Source of the DNA: a virus
Length of the DNA: 31,447 nt
Direction: 5' to 3' (one strand)
IMG/VR virus record: IMGVR_UViG_3300008113_000357
Coordinates: 1-31,447 of that record
Positions 28,707 to 31,447 of the stretch are shown in pieces. Within the stretch, counting starts at the first letter, position 1. Each line of letters opens with the position of its first letter. The notes beneath the pieces are model-generated. The model was not told the DNA's origin. It searched no databases and was given only the letters and a program-made list of their open reading frames with translations. Both the position numbers and the translations under genes were made by a program.

Positions 28707-28882
28707 GTCCTCTCGCAGGGTACGGGTGGCTGATGGTCGTGTGGCGGATGGCAAACAAAGACGTTCTCAAGTTCGATGCCATCTTTGCGATGAAGGCGGT
28801 GGAGTTTCTCAATTATGCGCTCCTGATTCACGATATTTTGGAAGCGGAGCGGATGGAGGCGGAGCGAGCAAGACGCAGATAG
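28625..28882 (+). CDS. -1 frame extension of the tail assembly chaperone (GT-like)
   Basis: In the -1 frame the reading from 28625 continues FAKFRILLESFERLFQTPDD, then PLAGYGWLMVVWRMANKDVL, and ends in a charged helix (EAERMEAERARRR) at TAG 28880-28882. Frameshifting would make a fusion of about 248 residues. The extension overlaps the short form by 82 bases. It has no good start of its own upstream of the overlap; ATG 28733 could start only a 49-residue piece. The Tyr/Trp-rich centre and helical end are usual for the T domain that contacts the tape measure. Expression by frameshift is inferred. Confidence 0.65.
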   Translation, partial: FAKFRILLESFERLFQTPDDEGRGADVSPLAGYGWLMVVWRMANKDVLKFDAIFAMKAVEFLNYALLIHDILEAERMEAERARRR

Positions 28883-28901
28883 ACACATTCCAGCACGGGG
28901 G

Positions 28902-28909
28902 ACATTTAC
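28902..28909 (+). promoter_or_regulatory. ACATTTAC box before the tail completion gene
   Basis: ACATTTAC lies four bases before ATG 28914, at a distance similar to the promoters at 3745 and 7701. No TTG is found 18-19 bases upstream, so support is weaker. Confidence 0.3.
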
Positions 28910-28913
28910 CCGT

Positions 28914-29513
28914 ATGGAGTTCAACGTCTTTGTAGGGGGGTCAGGCAAGAAACTGACCGACATCCAAAAGGAGGCCCTTGCCGACTTTGGTGTAGCCCTC
29001 GAAGATGGGGCCATTGAAAACAAGTCCCACGCCTTGGTGGTCAAGTGGCTTGAAGGAGTGGTCCGTCTTGCAAAGGAGAACCTTGCCAAGTCGAACGCCA
29101 TCGCAAGCAATGCACTTTCTCAGTCCATCACGGTTACACCCATATCCCTCAACGACCAGTCCTTCGTTGTCGCTATTGAGGCAGCGGATTATTGGAAGTT
29201 CGTGGACCTCGGTGTCAAGGGTGCAAACTCAACCAAGCGTGCGCCTAACTCTCCGTTCCAGTACCGGGACAAGCGTCCACCTATCCGTCCGATTCAGGAG
29301 TGGATTGCGTTCAAGGGCATTCCTCTTGAAGGTAGGGACAAGAAGGCAGCAAACAGGTCCTTTGCTATCAACATCGCCAACAAGATTCGGAGGGAAGGTC
29401 TGCGAGCGACCAACTTTATGAGCAACGCAGTATCCCCCGAAATGATAGAGGTCCTGACCGAGAATATCGCAGAGGTCCTTGGTAAATCCATAAGCGTAGC
29501 AACAACAAGATAA
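28914..29513 (+). CDS. HK97 gp10-like tail completion protein
   Basis: This 199-residue protein has a helical N-terminus (LTDIQKEALADFGVALEDGA) and a central beta segment (FVVAIEAADYWKFVDLGVKG), where Y-W-x-F-V-D-x-G-V-K-G is typical of gp10-like proteins. It continues PIRPIQEWIAFKGIPLEGRD, AINIANKIRREGLRATNFMS. These match the R-x-x-G-x-x-A-T-x-F ending of HK97 gp10 and related tail terminator/completion proteins. It sits after the chaperone and before a distal tail protein. It would join tail tube to connector. Confidence 0.65.
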   Translation: MEFNVFVGGSGKKLTDIQKEALADFGVALEDGAIENKSHALVVKWLEGVVRLAKENLAKSNAIASNALSQSITVTPISLNDQSFVVAIEAADYWKFVDLGVKGANSTKRAPNSPFQYRDKRPPIRPIQEWIAFKGIPLEGRDKKAANRSFAINIANKIRREGLRATNFMSNAVSPEMIEVLTENIAEVLGKSISVATTR

Positions 29514-29514
29514 A

Positions 29515-30693
29515 ATGGCAACAACCGTCCTTTCAGGGTCGCCCCAAGTGGCTACACCCGTGTACAACAAGATGCTCTTCAAAGTCAGCGGTTCGCTGAC
29601 TGCACAACCAAACTACCGCTACGTCTGCGATGTCAAGAACCCGGCAGGGACGACCCTTGCCCGGCTCAAGTGCGACAAGTTACCGACAACCAGTTACGGC
29701 TTCTTTGATGTTGCCAAAGTTGTGGAAATCTTGATAACTCCGACCAAGCCAACGCTGACCCAAACGGGCTTTGTTGACCACGCTGGCTATTATTCGGGAT
29801 ATCGCCTCGACTTCATGGAGGAATACGGGAATACGCCTGCCGTGCAAACGGGAACCGTTACCACCGTCAGCGGGGTCATGGGGTTTGCGGGTAACTTGGA
29901 GCAGTTAGAGTTCCAAGACTGGAGCCTAAGCCCCTACTTCCGAATCGGGTCCTCGTTCAACTCCGTTAAGCCACTGACAACACCTACGGCCTTCACCGTG
30001 TACCGTGGAGGCAATGCTTGGCTCGCTATCAATGCCACGAAATTCAGTGCCGTGTCCCCGAATGACACATGGCTCGTTTCGGGTCGGGTCGCTTACAAGG
30101 GGGTCAATTACGACATAGCGGTCAGCCCAAGTTTGTCAGGGACAACGGATTTCAATATCCAACGCTTTGGATGCGGACCTGCTCAACTTTCGGGGACCAT
30201 CGCAGCATTGAGCGGAGCCGTTGAGGGGGATTCGTACACCGTGCAATTTTTCTCTAACACGGGGGCGGGTTCGGCTATCACCACCTTCACCTTCGGACCT
30301 TGCGAGCGATTCAATTCCATCCCAGTTCACTTCCAAAACAAGTACGGGGGCATTGACTCCTACACCTTCACGCTCAAGAACCGCAAGAGAGCCAACATTA
30401 CCCGGCAGACCTTCGGCTACAACTCGGACGTTTATGCGACTACCACCTACGACAAGGTTTGGGCTGGGGAGTTCGACTACGTTTACGCACTCAACTCGGA
30501 CTGGCTGACCGATGCTGAATCCGCTTGGCTGATTGAGATGGTTCGCTCCGGGCAGGTATGGCTTGAACTGGATGGTCAACTCGTTGAAGCCATTGTGAAC
30601 GCTAATACTTACCAATTCACGACTCGCAGGAACGACCGTCTGACGCAGTTGCAGGTCGAGGTGGCCGTGGCTTACAAGAACAACATCCTATGA
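29515..30693 (+). CDS. Tail structural protein (distal tail or baseplate)
   Basis: This 392-residue, beta-rich protein starts at ATG 29515, one base after the preceding stop. Notable parts are FKVSGSLTAQPNYRYVCDVK, the helical insertion FFDVAKVVEILITP, GPCERFNSIPVHFQNKYGGI and TFTLKNRKRANITRQTFGYN, then LNSDWLTDAESAWLIEMVRS. This arrangement recurs in Bacteroidota siphophages directly before the large tail protein, where it is annotated only as structural. Gene order (chaperone, completion protein, this gene, tail protein, tape measure) suggests a distal tail component. It overlaps the next start as ATGA at 30690-30693. Confidence 0.6.
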   Translation: MATTVLSGSPQVATPVYNKMLFKVSGSLTAQPNYRYVCDVKNPAGTTLARLKCDKLPTTSYGFFDVAKVVEILITPTKPTLTQTGFVDHAGYYSGYRLDFMEEYGNTPAVQTGTVTTVSGVMGFAGNLEQLEFQDWSLSPYFRIGSSFNSVKPLTTPTAFTVYRGGNAWLAINATKFSAVSPNDTWLVSGRVAYKGVNYDIAVSPSLSGTTDFNIQRFGCGPAQLSGTIAALSGAVEGDSYTVQFFSNTGAGSAITTFTFGPCERFNSIPVHFQNKYGGIDSYTFTLKNRKRANITRQTFGYNSDVYATTTYDKVWAGEFDYVYALNSDWLTDAESAWLIEMVRSGQVWLELDGQLVEAIVNANTYQFTTRRNDRLTQLQVEVAVAYKNNIL

Positions 30694-31447
30694 GCGTAAC
30701 CCTCATCGCCTACCCGACCGCTGACTACACCACCGACTTGCAGGCTTGGAATGCGTTCAACGACCGAGCCGATGCCGATGGTGCTACAAGCCGGGAGGAC
30801 GCTTGCTACGGCTGCCTGTTCTCAACCTTTGCTTCCCTTTACGACCAACCCGAACTCGCTTATGTCCTTGACACCATGGGCGGCACGGATATCGCCATCA
30901 CGTTCAGCATCGATGACATCAACGATATTACCAAGCGGAGGGGGTCGTTCTCCAAGACGATAGAGTTGCCTAATACGACAACCAACGCAAGCCTGTTCAA
31001 GTTTGCCTACAACGTGCAGTCCTTCGTCGGTGGATTCCAACCGAACAAGAAGATTCGTGCTGCGATGTGGGAGGATGGGGTCCAAGTGTTCAGCGGTGCG
31101 ATGCAGTTGTTGTCCATGAGCAAGACCAAGGGCGAAATAACTTACGAGGTCGGGATGTTCAGCGAAGATGTGAGCCTATTCCAAGACATCCAAAACAACC
31201 TGCTCGTCAACACGGCTGGCGTTACCGGGATGAATCACACGCTGACCTCTGCCCACGTTTCTGCAACTTGGACCGCATCGGGTGCGAGCGGTTACGTTTA
31301 CGGCTTGGTGGATTCCTACGGAGCCACGGACGTGGTTACGCAGGGATGGTTTGCGGTTCCTTACTGGAAGATGGGGCCGTCCATTTACGTCAAGAAGATG
31401 GTGGATTTAATCTTCGCACAGGCAGGGTATCGGTACTCTTCCAACTT
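30690..31447 (+). CDS. Phage tail protein, 5' part, cut by the window end
   Basis: The frame from ATG 30690 has no stop before the end of the window. Residues 20-51 hold W..FN.RA.ADGAT..E.A..GCLF..FA..Y, shared with the 56-residue protein at 12202. SFSKTIELPNTTTNASLFKF follows at about residues 87-106. From 30988 the DNA repeats the window start at about 92% identity, so the gene continues as the fragment at 3-2063. Joined, it is about 779 residues. Upstream it overlaps the preceding tail protein by four bases. It precedes the tape measure in a circular map, so a tail-tip role is likely. Confidence 0.8.
   Translation, partial: MSVTLIAYPTADYTTDLQAWNAFNDRADADGATSREDACYGCLFSTFASLYDQPELAYVLDTMGGTDIAITFSIDDINDITKRRGSFSKTIELPNTTTNASLFKFAYNVQSFVGGFQPNKKIRAAMWEDGVQVFSGAMQLLSMSKTKGEITYEVGMFSEDVSLFQDIQNNLLVNTAGVTGMNHTLTSAHVSATWTASGASGYVYGLVDSYGATDVVTQGWFAVPYWKMGPSIYVKKMVDLIFAQAGYRYSSN
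30988..31447. repeat. Right copy of imperfect terminal overlap
   Basis: This is the partner of 1-460. The alignment has no gaps and 38 mismatches in 460 bases, most of them silent in the tail gene. It marks the probable joining point of a circular or permuted genome of about 30,987 bp. Confidence 0.85.

Noticed and set aside
1-31447. tRNA genes, CRISPR arrays, integrase, transposase or reverse transcriptase (diversity-generating element)
   Set aside because: I looked for cloverleaf ends, regular spaced repeats and the hallmark motifs of these proteins and found none. The two tail gene copies at the contig ends differ mainly at silent sites, which does not fit targeted adenine mutagenesis.

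Overview
The window looks like the essentially complete genome of a small tailed bacteriophage (siphovirus-like, Caudoviricetes) that infects a member of the Bacteroidota. Evidence for the phage: a full set of virion genes is present (small and large terminase, portal, XkdF-type protease, scaffold, HK97-like major capsid protein, connectors, tape measure, tail proteins and an amidase endolysin). Evidence for the host group: genes mostly lack Shine-Dalgarno sequences and start after A/C-rich leaders, several -7 boxes match TAnnTTTG, and the virion proteins are of types I associate with Bacteroidota phages. No integrase, phage repressor, tRNA, DNA polymerase or CRISPR array was seen. The phage is probably virulent and uses the host replisome.

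The first 460 bases align without gaps to the last 460 (30988-31447), with 38 mismatches and only about four amino-acid changes. The simplest reading is a circular or circularly permuted genome of about 30,987 bp whose contig ends come from two close strains. The gene cut by both ends is one tail protein of about 779 residues.

Layout: (i) 1-5918 holds the tail protein, tape measure, protease, scaffold and major capsid protein, followed by a strong terminator. (ii) 5986-15283 holds a tail-tube candidate, a glycosyltransferase, appendage proteins, the portal with a long C-terminal extension, connectors, a probable receptor-binding protein, a holin/spanin-like pair and a metallophosphoesterase. 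(iii) 15227-15933 on the minus strand holds the amidase and a small gene. (iv) 16077-22416 is the early/replication region: small proteins, a single-strand annealing candidate, a winged-helix protein, a structured leader RNA, a replication initiator with embedded iterons, DnaB helicase, two nuclease-like proteins and a DnaA-domain-IV-like protein. (v) 22443-31447 holds a sigma-like factor, small genes, terminases, three sugar-modification-like genes plus a methyltransferase remnant, a frameshifted tail assembly chaperone and tail genes that run across the contig ends.

The most striking observation is in the large terminase. Its Walker A motif is split by a 35-nt insertion that carries an in-frame stop and a near-perfect hairpin with a GNRA loop. 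The insertion is flanked by matching GGA codons. A ribosome hop from GGA to GGA would restore GGTSAGKT exactly, which resembles T4 gene 60 translational bypassing. Other notable items are a three-hairpin RNA with complementary 9-nt loops upstream of the initiator gene, 21-bp iterons inside that gene, a -1 frameshift site, and three promoters with identical TTG-N18-(C/G)ACATTTAC architecture.
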